Assembly (NCBI RefSeq): GCF_000179775.1
Contig: NZ_AEEB01000017.1
Location: 434,001 to 498,000, forward strand
DNA: 64,000 nucleotides
Reading direction: 5' to 3'
Source: Ahrensia sp. R2A130
Lineage (GTDB): Bacteria; Pseudomonadota; Alphaproteobacteria; Rhizobiales; Rhizobiaceae
How positions within the stretch are numbered: position 1 is the first letter of the stretch; each line of letters starts with the position of its first letter. Below the pieces are notes generated by a model. It was given only the letters and a program-made list of their open reading frames with translations. It was not told the DNA's origin and made no database searches. This document shows, in pieces, positions 17,104-25,388 of the stretch. The position numbers were made by a program, and so were the translations under genes.

Positions 17104-18798
17104 GTGTTGCGTTCCTTCGTTTCTCATAATTGGCTTAGCGGCCTAAGTGCACGGCTGTCTGCCTGGCTCAGGTCGCGTCAGGCCGCGACAGTCGGACTTG
17201 CTGGCATCGGTTGTGGGCTTGCTGCGACGGCTGTTGCAGCGGGTCCAGCTGCCGTTCCAATACTATCGCTTCTTGCAATTTTGCCGCTGGAAGCTGCCTT
17301 AACAGGCAGCCGTAAGGCTATGTGGTGGGCTACGGTATCTTCGTTGTGCGTTGCTGCGGCTTCAGTTTTGTTGATGCCGATCATTGGTTCGAATTTTGGA
17401 AACGCTTCGACGTTCACAACGGCGACAATCATTGCTGGATTGGCTTATCTCGCTCATTTCGCGACGCGACTTATCGGTCGCAAAGATGCTTCCGCTGAGC
17501 GCGAACGCAGCTTGATCGAGCGTGCTGATTTGCTGGCTGATCACTCCAACGAGATGTTGATGCGTCTCAATCGCTCGGGCCATGCAGCTTTTGTTTCCAA
17601 AGCTTCTGTTCGGCTATCCGGTCACGAACCTACGAGCCTTCACGGCGCAGGTTTGTTGGAAGCAATGCATGTTCAGGACCGTGTGGTATTTCTCAAGGCT
17701 GTCAACGACAGTGTGGCAAGCCGTGCGTGCGTTTCTACTAAGGCGAGACTGCGTGTTCGCGGGCACAGCGACGTTCTGTGGCGTGAGTTTGCCATTATAC
17801 TGCACCCACCGATCAAGAGCCGTGAACTTGTTGCAGTTTGGCACGACAATACCCGAGTTGGGGCATTGGAAGATCGTTTGGATGCGATGGATGTTGCAAC
17901 GCTTGAGCGTGGCGAATCCCAAGCGAAGAAGTTCGCCCAGATGAGTCATGAGTTGCGCACCCCGCTCAACGCAATCGGTGGTTTCTCGCAGCTGCTGGCA
18001 TCCGGTGTCGCAGGGCCGCTAACGACCGACAAGCAACGCGAATATGTCGCGTTAATCCAGCAGTCGAGCGATCATCTTCTACAAATTGTCGGCGATCTAC
18101 TCGATGTCTCGCGTATCGATCAAGGGCATTTCGAGCTTGATGTAGCGGCCTTCGATTTCGTTGAAATGGCGCAATCAACAACCGCTATGATGCAGGCGGA
18201 AGCCATCGCTGCAGACATAGACCTTGTCTGCGATATGCCCAAAAGCCTGGCTGCTGTGGTTGGTGATCGCCGCGCTTGCCAGCAGGTGCTGATCAACCTG
18301 CTTTCAAATGCCATCAAGTTTTCTCCCGCCGGTTCCAGCGTTCGCCTGACCGCGCGGCGTCATGGTCGTTTCGTGAAAATCCGCTGTAGCGATTTCGGTA
18401 TCGGAATGACGCGTGAATTTATCGATCAAATCGGCCGACCCTTTATGCAGGCACAACCAGCGTCCGAAGGCGGTCCAACCGGTTCAGGCCTTGGCGTTTC
18501 TGTCGTGAAAGGCCTTGTGGAGCTTCACGGCGGCCAGATTCATTTTGACAGCAAACCGGACGAGGGAACGACGGTTACCGTCATGCTGCCTTTCCGTAGC
18601 GCCTCGGCAAAGCCGGTTCCCGCAGATGCCAAGACCCGTGTTTTGCGTATCGGCACCCCGCGATTGGCAGCTTCCACCGATGAGGCAGATACCAACGCCT
18701 CAGAAATCGAAAATACGGGCCCCGAAAATACGGAACCCGAAAACCAGACGTCCTCAATTCAGACGCAAGGAGAATCCAGTGCACGCGTATCAGCCTGA
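17104..18798 (+). CDS. Membrane sensor histidine kinase, DivJ-like
   Basis: 564 residues from GTG 17104. The N-terminal 120 residues contain several hydrophobic segments (about 28-110). A PAS-like region follows (about 140-260), then the HisKA H-box with His282 in SHELRTPLNAIGGFSQ. The ATPase domain has an N-box (QVLINLLSNAIKFS), the G1 box FGIGM and the G2 box GSGLGVSVVKGL. The C-terminal 65 residues are low complexity, with Pro/Glu/Asn repeats. The H-box is of the DivJ/PleC type that acts on DivK-like regulators, and position next to sufE with a membrane N-terminus fits DivJ of Rhizobiales. A PleC-like kinase lies at 53.6-56.0 kb. The specific name remains provisional. Its end overlaps the next gene by 20 bases. 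Confidence 0.72.
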   Translation: MLRSFVSHNWLSGLSARLSAWLRSRQAATVGLAGIGCGLAATAVAAGPAAVPILSLLAILPLEAALTGSRKAMWWATVSSLCVAAASVLLMPIIGSNFGNASTFTTATIIAGLAYLAHFATRLIGRKDASAERERSLIERADLLADHSNEMLMRLNRSGHAAFVSKASVRLSGHEPTSLHGAGLLEAMHVQDRVVFLKAVNDSVASRACVSTKARLRVRGHSDVLWREFAIILHPPIKSRELVAVWHDNTRVGALEDRLDAMDVATLERGESQAKKFAQMSHELRTPLNAIGGFSQLLASGVAGPLTTDKQREYVALIQQSSDHLLQIVGDLLDVSRIDQGHFELDVAAFDFVEMAQSTTAMMQAEAIAADIDLVCDMPKSLAAVVGDRRACQQVLINLLSNAIKFSPAGSSVRLTARRHGRFVKIRCSDFGIGMTREFIDQIGRPFMQAQPASEGGPTGSGLGVSVVKGLVELHGGQIHFDSKPDEGTTVTVMLPFRSASAKPVPADAKTRVLRIGTPRLAASTDEADTNASEIENTGPENTEPENQTSSIQTQGESSARVSA

Positions 18799-19567
18799 TC
18801 GTCTCAAGTCCGCCCCCACCCGTGATGGCGGTTTCATAAATGACATTTTGTGCGCTCACCCCGCCTTGCTGGGTGGAGCGGCGATGTCGGTTGTCATGAT
18901 GGCAGCCATCGTAACAAATGCTGTGTGGTATCAGCCGGGCAAACATCCTGCGCCGTTGTTCTCCACTCGCGTTGCTGCGGTGGAGCCCACCAGCAAATCT
19001 GTTCCTGCAATCAAGACAGTCAAAACCACCTCGGTTAATCCGGCTACCAAAGTGGTGACTGCTGAGGACGCGGCTTCCCGTGAGGTTTTACGCGAAGTGC
19101 AGACAGCTCTGTCCGTTCGCGGCTATTACGGTGGCAAGCTGGACGGGGTCTATGGTTCTCGTACCCGCAAGGCGATCACTGCATTTCAAACCGATACCGG
19201 TCTTGCAAAGGACGGAAAGCCCAGCGTCCGTTTGCTGACACAGATTCTGATGTCCGCCTCTGCTCAGACCGACCGCGTACCGCTTCCCAAGGCACCGAAG
19301 GTTGCCAGTGTAAAGCCGGTGCCCATTCAAACTGTTTCGATAACAAGCACAGCTCCGCAAGCGGCACCGGCTGATGGTTTGGTTGCGCGTATTCAATCCG
19401 GCCTAAAAGCTTACGGGTATGAAGAACTTCAGGTCGATGGTAAGATGGGCCAGCAGACAGCGACAGCAATTCAGCGCTTTCAGCTTGATTACGGCATGAA
19501 AATCACTGGTGAGCCATCCGGCGATGTTCTGCGTAAGCTAACCGAAATCGGTGCCTTCCAAGGCTAA
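18779..19567 (+). CDS. Membrane-anchored peptidoglycan-binding protein
   Basis: 262 residues from GTG 18779, chosen because AAGGAG lies 5 bases upstream; it overlaps the kinase stop by 20 bases. A single transmembrane segment at about residues 27-53 is followed by a Pro/Lys/Thr-rich linker and two PG_binding_1 repeats: about 100-145 (VQTALSVRGYYGGKLDGVYG) and about 200-256 (GLKAYGYEELQVDGKMG). Probably a periplasmic wall-binding protein anchored in the inner membrane. Coupling to the kinase suggests a shared role in cell-cycle or envelope control, but no enzymatic domain is visible. Confidence 0.85.
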   Translation: MHAYQPDRLKSAPTRDGGFINDILCAHPALLGGAAMSVVMMAAIVTNAVWYQPGKHPAPLFSTRVAAVEPTSKSVPAIKTVKTTSVNPATKVVTAEDAASREVLREVQTALSVRGYYGGKLDGVYGSRTRKAITAFQTDTGLAKDGKPSVRLLTQILMSASAQTDRVPLPKAPKVASVKPVPIQTVSITSTAPQAAPADGLVARIQSGLKAYGYEELQVDGKMGQQTATAIQRFQLDYGMKITGEPSGDVLRKLTEIGAFQG

Positions 19568-19587
19568 TATTAAGCAAGCAGACAGCC

Positions 19588-19950
19588 ATGTTTCTCCGCA
19601 TAAAGAGCGAAATTTGGGTGTCTGCGCTATTGCGCAGAGCGCGGGGTGCAGGTGCATTCGCGACCGTCCTGCATAGCGGAGCGGAAGAGGCTGGCGCTAT
19701 ATTTGTTGTGGTGAACCGGGGCGGCTTGCGCGGGAGCTATGACCTCTATGCGCCAGCACCCCAGAGCCTGACTGTTGATGATGACACAAATGCTTACGAC
19801 CGGCGTTTCGAGCAACGTCTTGAAGGTGTTGATGAGGGCGCGATCAACAATGCTCTCGCATCAGAGCGTCGGTTCGATCCTGATCTGTGGGCGATTGAAA
19901 TCGAAGATCGTGACGGCCACGCATTCATCGATGTAATCAGCGAATTCTAG
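19588..19950 (+). CDS. DUF1491 family protein
   Basis: 120 residues matching DUF1491, a small soluble family nearly restricted to alphaproteobacteria. Landmarks are the N-terminal RIKSEIWVSALLRRA, EEAGAIFVVVNR in the first third and RRFDPDLWAIEIED near the end. Function unknown. It follows the peptidoglycan-binding gene by 20 bases and is probably in the same operon. The stop overlaps the stop of the convergent DUF2336 gene (palindromic CTAG). Confidence 0.88.
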   Translation: MFLRIKSEIWVSALLRRARGAGAFATVLHSGAEEAGAIFVVVNRGGLRGSYDLYAPAPQSLTVDDDTNAYDRRFEQRLEGVDEGAINNALASERRFDPDLWAIEIEDRDGHAFIDVISEF

Positions 19951-21170
19951 CCGAAACGACGCGTATCCAACTGTGTCTCTGCTGCTGATGCCGGGCGCGC
20001 CTGCGTTCCGATATGGCGTTCTCGCAGGCCATCGGTATCCGCTGTTGCGGGCATATGGTCAGTTGACGTAGCAAGTTCAGCTTTCGGCCATTGTTCGATA
20101 GCTTCCAAGCAGCTTTCCGGTGTCAGGGTCGCGTAGAAGCGGACTGCGCGCATAGCGTTTTGTACGGACAGACCAATCGTTGGATGAGCAAGAATCTGAA
20201 TGCGGTTCGCTTGCCCTTTTTCTACCTTGGCAGCTTTTAGCGTCACTGCGAGCGTGTCGCCGCTGTCGTCTTCCATCACCTGATGCGCAGACGTGAGATC
20301 TATCCCATAACGTTTCATCATGATGGTGCAGATCGCCTGCCGGTTGCTTGTGCGAGAAGCTTTTTCCATGGCTTCTCCAAAATCCCAATCAGGTGTTTCG
20401 ATGGCTGGAGCAAGCGGCGGAGGTGCAATGTCTAGTCGGCCGCCGCGTGCGGCTGCTTGCAACAAGTCTTGTTGTGCGCTGCTCTGCTGTGAGACTTCGA
20501 TATGCGCTTCTGCCACTTCAAAGAGCGAAATCGCCTCGGCTGAAGTTTCTTCTTGAACGACCTCCAGTGCTGCCGCGATGGTGCTGGTATTCATCTGCGT
20601 TGTGCTGATTTGCTGATCTTGAAGCGAAATAGCGCTTGATGATGCGACCGCATCAATTGATGAGCGGGTTGCAAGAATTGGGAAGGCTTGGTTGGCCTTT
20701 AAATACTGATTCACTGTTTCGTCATTCAAAGCGCGCAATGCACCAACGACGGTAGCACCTAGATCGGGTCGCATCGCGATTGCAGCGCAATGGTTGCTAC
20801 CTTCAGTGTTGATGAGGGTCAGCAGATCTAGCTGGGACAGCGACTGCGAGTTGCGCAACATCGGCAAAGCAACGTCCAATGTGTCATAGGCAAATTTGAG
20901 CACGAGTTCGCGCGGCGCAAACGGACAGAATGCCAACAGGCGGGCAACCATCTGCCTGGTTGGTTGGGTCACTGAACCGATGAGCAGCCCGAACGCCTCA
21001 ATGTATTGGTTATGGCTAAGGCGATCGCCGCTATTGGTATCGCAAAAGCGATTGGTCGCCAGCATTAACAATTCGTCATGGCTCTGTGGCTGGGAGCGCA
21101 GTCCGTTTTGCTCAGACTGCAAGTGGGAAATTGCGGGATCGAACTGCTGTGCCATGCGCGGGATATTCAT
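19947..21170 (-). CDS. DUF2336 domain protein
   Basis: 407 residues from ATG 21170. The N-terminal two thirds are helical, with HEAT-like segments (SDRLSHNQYIEAFGLLIG-like, CPFAPRELVLKFAYDTLDVALPML), characteristic of DUF2336 proteins of alphaproteobacteria. The middle is Ser/Gln/Ala-rich. The C-terminal 120 residues form a second helical region (TSNRQAICTIMMKRYGIDL). No enzymatic motif. A perfect CtrA box lies 38 bases upstream, suggesting cell-cycle-dependent expression. The biochemical role is unknown. Confidence 0.78.
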   Translation of the reverse strand: MNIPRMAQQFDPAISHLQSEQNGLRSQPQSHDELLMLATNRFCDTNSGDRLSHNQYIEAFGLLIGSVTQPTRQMVARLLAFCPFAPRELVLKFAYDTLDVALPMLRNSQSLSQLDLLTLINTEGSNHCAAIAMRPDLGATVVGALRALNDETVNQYLKANQAFPILATRSSIDAVASSSAISLQDQQISTTQMNTSTIAAALEVVQEETSAEAISLFEVAEAHIEVSQQSSAQQDLLQAAARGGRLDIAPPPLAPAIETPDWDFGEAMEKASRTSNRQAICTIMMKRYGIDLTSAHQVMEDDSGDTLAVTLKAAKVEKGQANRIQILAHPTIGLSVQNAMRAVRFYATLTPESCLEAIEQWPKAELATSTDHMPATADTDGLRERHIGTQARPASAAETQLDTRRFG

Positions 21171-21207
21171 CAAAGAATGCGGTTACCGCACCATGCTGCG
21201 CGTCTCG

Positions 21208-21222
21208 TTAATTTGCGGTTAA
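21208..21222 (-). promoter_or_regulatory. CtrA box upstream of the DUF2336 gene
   Basis: Perfect TTAA-N7-TTAA, extended on the right to TTAACCAT (21219-21226), the form seen in rhizobial CtrA sites. It lies in the 75-base gap just upstream of the DUF2336 start, where a regulator could control that promoter. The match is exact, but binding is inferred. Confidence 0.6.
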
Positions 21223-21245
21223 CCATAATCAACCGGCAAGCAGGT

Positions 21246-21830
21246 TTAGTTCTGTGAGGATGTGTCCGTCTCGGAGGTGTCTGCAAAATCAGCCTGTTCG
21301 CATTTAGCCTGTCCAAGGAATCTGCTGACTTCTTCGCGCCAACTTTCGTCTTGTTGAAGGGCACGGATGAGGACGAAACCTGTTGTAGCCGTGGATTCAA
21401 ACAGCACCGCGCGATCTGTTTCAGCGGGCGGGTTCTTACGGATTTGTGCCATTTGAATGGGGTTCACGACGAGCAGCAGCAGCTTCCGTTCAATGGCAGT
21501 GCGGTCGTTGAAGGAGTAAATATTGCGGCCCTTGCGGTCGAAGATCGCAACGGACCAGAATGGCAGGTCTCCATCCGCCGTGACTCGAAGCGGCGCTTGA
21601 GACAGATCAAAACGGCACGCTGCAATTCCAAAAGCCGGGTCGACATTGGGCAGGTCTGTGTTCAGTCGCCCAGGTTCGCTGACCACGGAAAACTGCCATG
21701 GCTCACCGCGTTGCTCTAGCTTCGCCCAAGCATCTTTAGCGGCATATGACGGGATCAAAAGCACGATCATGATATGCACGATGCCTGCAAGAACCAGCCC
21801 AACCACTCCGGCATAAATGAGACGGCGCAT
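21246..21830 (-). CDS. DUF1254-like membrane-anchored protein
   Basis: 194 residues. One N-terminal transmembrane helix (LIYAGVVGLVLAGIVHIMIVLLI) is followed by a periplasmic domain with DPAFGIAACRFDLSQAPLRVTADGDLPFWSVAIFDRKG-type features of DUF1254/DUF1214 relatives. The C-terminal 25 residues are polar, with two cysteines. It starts immediately after the DUF1214 stop (TAAATG), so the two are translationally coupled and probably partners. Function unknown; the arrangement beside the PBP1A gene points to the envelope. Confidence 0.75.
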   Translation of the reverse strand: MRRLIYAGVVGLVLAGIVHIMIVLLIPSYAAKDAWAKLEQRGEPWQFSVVSEPGRLNTDLPNVDPAFGIAACRFDLSQAPLRVTADGDLPFWSVAIFDRKGRNIYSFNDRTAIERKLLLLVVNPIQMAQIRKNPPAETDRAVLFESTATTGFVLIRALQQDESWREEVSRFLGQAKCEQADFADTSETDTSSQN

Positions 21831-22481
21831 TTAGCAGGCCACCCTTTTGAGGGACGGCATATCTATACCGTTTAACGCACCGGTGCCGGTTAGTGGCGTA
21901 TCGTAAAACCGCATCAACACGATGAAGAACCCTGCACCCGACGTCTGCAACCAATCTCCTGAGGACAGACCAGGACCAATGGCGATATCTACAGCGCCCG
22001 TTTGGTCGCGAAGCAATTGACCCGATGTCAGTACGGTCGCATCTGTTGCCACCGTTTGAGCAGCGCTCTCATCCAATCGTTGGTAGGTGAGGGTCCAAAG
22101 GCGGGCAGGCGGAGTTTGTCCCTGCAGTCGGTAACTGCACTGTGGACGTAGCTTACGGTCCGCTTCATCTGCTCTGATAACGAACGACAAGCCTTCCGCC
22201 GCACCCAGTGGTATTTCGCCACCAGCAGCAACGCGGGCCTTGGTGTAAGGGTCTGAATCAGGACGCCCTGAAGATGGCCATGACGTCCATTGACCGACAC
22301 TTGCAGCACCTATGCCTTGGTCTGTTCGAATGGTCGCCCACGATATTGCACCGCCAACACCAAGGCCGAGCAACACAACGATCATGAGTTCCAAAGATCC
22401 TTTCAACGCGACAGGCCTAATCGTTCGAATCGACGAAACGTCACTGTTGCGTTGTGTCGGCAGGTTCAGCCGATGCCGCAA
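21831..22481 (-). CDS. DUF1214 domain membrane-anchored protein
   Basis: Up to 216 residues with one N-terminal transmembrane segment (LELMIVVLLGLGVGGAISW), then a periplasmic DUF1214 domain ending RFYDTPLTGTGALNGIDMPSLKRVAC. The first start (22481) overlaps the 3' end of the PBP1A gene by 41 bases. An internal ATG at 22385 would place the helix at the very N-terminus and also has a GGA upstream, so the start is unsettled. DUF1254 and DUF1214 are often fused in one protein elsewhere; here they are two adjacent genes. Confidence 0.78.
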   Translation of the reverse strand: MRHRLNLPTQRNSDVSSIRTIRPVALKGSLELMIVVLLGLGVGGAISWATIRTDQGIGAASVGQWTSWPSSGRPDSDPYTKARVAAGGEIPLGAAEGLSFVIRADEADRKLRPQCSYRLQGQTPPARLWTLTYQRLDESAAQTVATDATVLTSGQLLRDQTGAVDIAIGPGLSSGDWLQTSGAGFFIVLMRFYDTPLTGTGALNGIDMPSLKRVAC

Positions 22482-24636
22482 TTTTTGACGGGCCGACAGG
22501 CGCAGCAGACGTGGTGCGAAGAGGTGCTTCGGGCAATGGTGACGCTGCCAGTAGTTGCTGCTCTAGCTCTCCCAGCATTCTAGACATGGCAAGTGAAAGC
22601 GGTTTTTGGCGAGCGATATTGACCGGTACATCTGCTGGGGCATCGCTTGAGGCAACTGGTGTTTCTCCGCCGTCTTTTCTCTTTTCAGGTTCCACAAACG
22701 GCAGTGGCTTCAGCTCAACATCGGCATGGGCATAGGTCATGAATTTCTTCCAGGTCATAGCTGGAAGTCGACCTCCAGTCAGACGTTTTGTGGGCGTGTA
22801 GTTGTCATTACCAAACCAAACTGCTGCGGTGTAATTGCCGGTGTAACCAACGAACCATGCGTCGCGGTAAGCCTGAGTGGTTCCGGTTTTGCCTGCCGTC
22901 TTAATGCCGTCCAGCTTAGCGCGGCGCCCCGTTCCCCATTCCGGCACCTGCGATAGCATCAGGTTCATTTTACCTGTCGCATCTTCTGAAAGAACGCGAA
23001 CTGGTTTGGTTCCATCGCGGCGGAAATCGTAGAGCAACTGACCGGCTTTGTCGGTCACCTGTGTGATTGTATGTCGGTTGGTGGTCATGCCGCCTGACAT
23101 GAATACGCCGTAGCCAGTTGCCTGGTCCATCACTGTCATTTCGTTGGTGCCCAATGGCATCGCCGGTTCAGCGGTGAGCGGTGAGTCGACGCCCATTTTT
23201 TGAGCGAGTTCAACGATAGGGCCACGACCCAGTTGAGCGGCGATACGAACTGGCACGGTATTGATCGACTTCACGAGAGCCGTCGTCAGGCTGATCCGAC
23301 CGAAGCTTCTGTTGTTATAATTTTTCGGCGTCCAGCCACGAATGGTAATCGCTCCACCAGAAACGACTTGATTGGGACGCATGCCGCGCTCCATCGCGTA
23401 GGCATAGACGAATGGTTTGAAGGTAGAACCCGGTTGACGTTGAGCGCGCGTCGCCTTGTTGAACTGGTTTTGGCCGTAGTCAGTGCCGCCGACAATTGCG
23501 CGAACAGCCCCACCATTTTCGATCACAACCATTGCCGCTTGGTCGGCATTATACTCTTCGCCGTACTGGCGAATGTGGGACAGCACGGCGTCATCGGCCG
23601 CAGTTTGCAGGCTTGGGTCGAGCGTCGTTTTTGCAATGAATGTGTTCGTTGGAAATGTCGCTGCCAGATCTTTCACCTTCTCAAATGCATAATCTACGAA
23701 GAAGTCCGGCGAGTCCTTCTTATCACGTTCAACAGCGGTTGCAGGCTGGCGGCGCGCCTGAATAACTTGACCCTCTGTCATGAAGTCGGCCTGAACCATG
23801 TTGGTTAGCACCTCGTTGGCGCGGGCGCGGGCGGCTGGAAGGTTGATGTGAGGTGCGTATTTGGCGGGAGCTTTGTAAAGTCCGGCCATCATTGACGCTT
23901 CCGCAAGGTTCACATCGCGAATGGACTTGTTGAAATAGAACTCTGCCGCTGCTGCTGCACCGAACGCGCCGCCACCCATATAAGCGCGGTCGAGATAAAG
24001 CTTCAAAATCTCTTTCTTGCTCAGATTATATTCGAGCCAAAGGGAAAGAAACGCTTCTTTGATTTTGCGGCTCAGTGTCCGCTCGTTCGTCAAAAACAGG
24101 TTCTTTGCCAGCTGCTGCGTGATCGTTGAGCCACCTTGAACCACGCGGGACGCGCGGGCGTTTTCGACCATCGCGCGGACGAGTCCGAGGAAGTCGATGC
24201 CGATATGCTCGAAGAAACGCCTGTCTTCGGTCGCCAACACGGCTTTCACGAAGTGATCCGGCAGATCGTCTATTGGAACTGCGTCACTGTGCAAGATCCC
24301 GCGACGGCCGATCTCGTTGCCAAAGCGGTCGAGAAAAGTGACCGAGTACTCGCGCTGCTCGCGCCAGTTTTTCTCTGTTTCATCAAAGGCAGGCTTTGCT
24401 AGCGCTAGCATCAACAGAGAGCCAGCCACGCCCAGCGTCAATGCTTCGCAAGAAAGTTCGACCACGCCCTTTTTGAAGCCCGTCACGCGAAAGCGGCGGA
24501 AGAAAATGGTCAAGGATTCCCACCACTCGCCGCCGCCAGCCTTGAAGCGGTACATGGCGTCATCGACGGACGAGTCAAAACCCATCAGCAGGTGTGACAG
24601 GCTCCATTTTCGTTTTGGTGCGAAAGGATCACGCAT
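22441..24636 (-). CDS. Penicillin-binding protein 1A (glycosyltransferase/transpeptidase)
   Basis: 731 residues, a class A PBP that polymerises and cross-links peptidoglycan at the outer face of the inner membrane. A cytoplasmic N-terminus and one helix (about residues 68-85) come first. The GT51 domain has the catalytic ATEDRRFFEH and GGSTITQQLAKNLFL. The transpeptidase domain has SxxK in PGSTFKPF, SxN in KSINT and KTGTT. The C-terminal 80 residues are Pro/Ala/Ser-rich and disordered-looking. Upstream, ycgN is divergent. Rhizobial homologues are annotated variously as PbpC or MrcA, so I give no symbol. Confidence 0.93.
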   Translation of the reverse strand: MRDPFAPKRKWSLSHLLMGFDSSVDDAMYRFKAGGGEWWESLTIFFRRFRVTGFKKGVVELSCEALTLGVAGSLLMLALAKPAFDETEKNWREQREYSVTFLDRFGNEIGRRGILHSDAVPIDDLPDHFVKAVLATEDRRFFEHIGIDFLGLVRAMVENARASRVVQGGSTITQQLAKNLFLTNERTLSRKIKEAFLSLWLEYNLSKKEILKLYLDRAYMGGGAFGAAAAAEFYFNKSIRDVNLAEASMMAGLYKAPAKYAPHINLPAARARANEVLTNMVQADFMTEGQVIQARRQPATAVERDKKDSPDFFVDYAFEKVKDLAATFPTNTFIAKTTLDPSLQTAADDAVLSHIRQYGEEYNADQAAMVVIENGGAVRAIVGGTDYGQNQFNKATRAQRQPGSTFKPFVYAYAMERGMRPNQVVSGGAITIRGWTPKNYNNRSFGRISLTTALVKSINTVPVRIAAQLGRGPIVELAQKMGVDSPLTAEPAMPLGTNEMTVMDQATGYGVFMSGGMTTNRHTITQVTDKAGQLLYDFRRDGTKPVRVLSEDATGKMNLMLSQVPEWGTGRRAKLDGIKTAGKTGTTQAYRDAWFVGYTGNYTAAVWFGNDNYTPTKRLTGGRLPAMTWKKFMTYAHADVELKPLPFVEPEKRKDGGETPVASSDAPADVPVNIARQKPLSLAMSRMLGELEQQLLAASPLPEAPLRTTSAAPVGPSKIAASAEPADTTQQ

Positions 24637-24725
24637 GGCCTTTGTGGAGGCTCCGTTCCATAAGGGGCAATGTTTTGGCGGTCAGTCGCCTATTAATCGG
24701 ATATTTCGATGGCAGGAGCAAGCGC

Positions 24726-25226
24726 GTGAGCGGCACCAAACCCGTTCAAAGTGAACGTCCGTACTGGGAAAGCGTGCCACTGGCAGAAATGTCACAGGAG
24801 CAATGGGAGGCTTTATGCGACGGCTGCGGACGATGCTGCCTGCAAAAGCTGGAAGATTGGGACACGGGCGAGATCGCGTTTACAAATGTCGCCTGCCTGC
24901 TGCTGGACGGCGATACCTGCCAATGTCGCGATTACGAGAACCGCTTCGATACCGTGCCTGACTGCGTGCAGCTTAAGCCAAGCGACATCGGCCAATATGC
25001 ATGGCTCCCGCCCACATGTGCATATCGTTTGCTTGATGAGGGAAAAGCATTGCGACCTTGGCACCCGCTGATCAGCGGGGATCCTCAAACGGTGCATGAA
25101 GCTGGAATTTCTGTTTCGGGGCAGACTGTTAGCGAGGAGGGGCTATCAATCGAAGAGTGGGAAAAATACATTGTAGGGTGGCCCAATGTAGATAAAAAGG
25201 AAAAAAATCATAAAATAGGAAAATAG
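24726..25226 (+). CDS. YcgN family cysteine-cluster protein (UPF0260)
   Basis: 166 residues from GTG 24726 with AGGAG 8 bases upstream. The family's zinc- or iron-binding cysteine cluster appears as LCDGCGRCCLQKLED near residues 30-45, followed by CLLLDGDTCQCRDYENR and PDCVQL, the usual YcgN arrangement. Function unproven. The gene ends 3 bases before the -35 element of the GTA promoter, and the last codons are strikingly A+T-rich (Lys/Asn/Ile), acting as an upstream element for that promoter. Confidence 0.88.
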   Translation: MSGTKPVQSERPYWESVPLAEMSQEQWEALCDGCGRCCLQKLEDWDTGEIAFTNVACLLLDGDTCQCRDYENRFDTVPDCVQLKPSDIGQYAWLPPTCAYRLLDEGKALRPWHPLISGDPQTVHEAGISVSGQTVSEEGLSIEEWEKYIVGWPNVDKKEKNHKIGK

Positions 25227-25229
25227 GCG

Positions 25230-25264
25230 TTGACTGCGGTGCGGTCGTCGTGTAGTCTTAAGAC
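25230..25264 (+). promoter_or_regulatory. Promoter of the GTA structural operon with palindrome at -10
   Basis: TTGACT at 25230-25235, 17-base spacer, TAGTCT at 25253-25258. An A+T-rich stretch lies directly upstream and a TGCGG direct repeat in the spacer (25235-25244). A perfect 10-base palindrome GTCTTAAGAC (25255-25264) covers part of the -10 and the likely start region, a possible operator. No other promoter of this quality is visible before the GTA genes. Confidence 0.65.
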
Positions 25265-25347
25265 ACAATCGGAGAACTGGGCCACTGGCGCTTCGATACA
25301 CAACAAATTGCCTGTCGGCGCTTCACCATCTGGTGCGGCGCTTTTTT
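25265..25347 (+). ncRNA. Putative short leader RNA of the GTA operon
   Basis: If transcription starts about 6-7 bases after the -10, an RNA of about 80 bases would end at the terminator at 25318-25347 without reaching g1. The segment holds three direct copies of GGCGCTT (25287, 25317, 25337). GCGC is self-complementary, so the first copy could pair with the second and prevent the terminator from forming. I do not recognise a known small-RNA family. Confidence 0.45.
25318..25347 (+). terminator. Leader terminator or attenuator ahead of GTA g1
   Basis: Stem of GCGC (25318-25321 with 25338-25341), a 2x2 internal loop, CACC/GGTG (25324-25327 with 25332-25335), an ATCT loop, then six Ts. It lies 41 bases before the g1 start and downstream of the operon promoter, so full-length transcription must read through it. 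Confidence 0.65.
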
Positions 25348-25388
25348 ATGTCCGGCATTACCAAATCAATTCATTGATAGGAGCGACC

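Noticed and set aside
23200-23808. 202-residue open frame antisense to PBP1A
   Set aside because: Opposite strand of well-conserved transpeptidase coding; no ribosome site or family features.
25230-25388. Upstream extension of g1 from TTG 25230
   Set aside because: It would translate through the promoter and terminator; ATG 25389 has a proper ribosome site.
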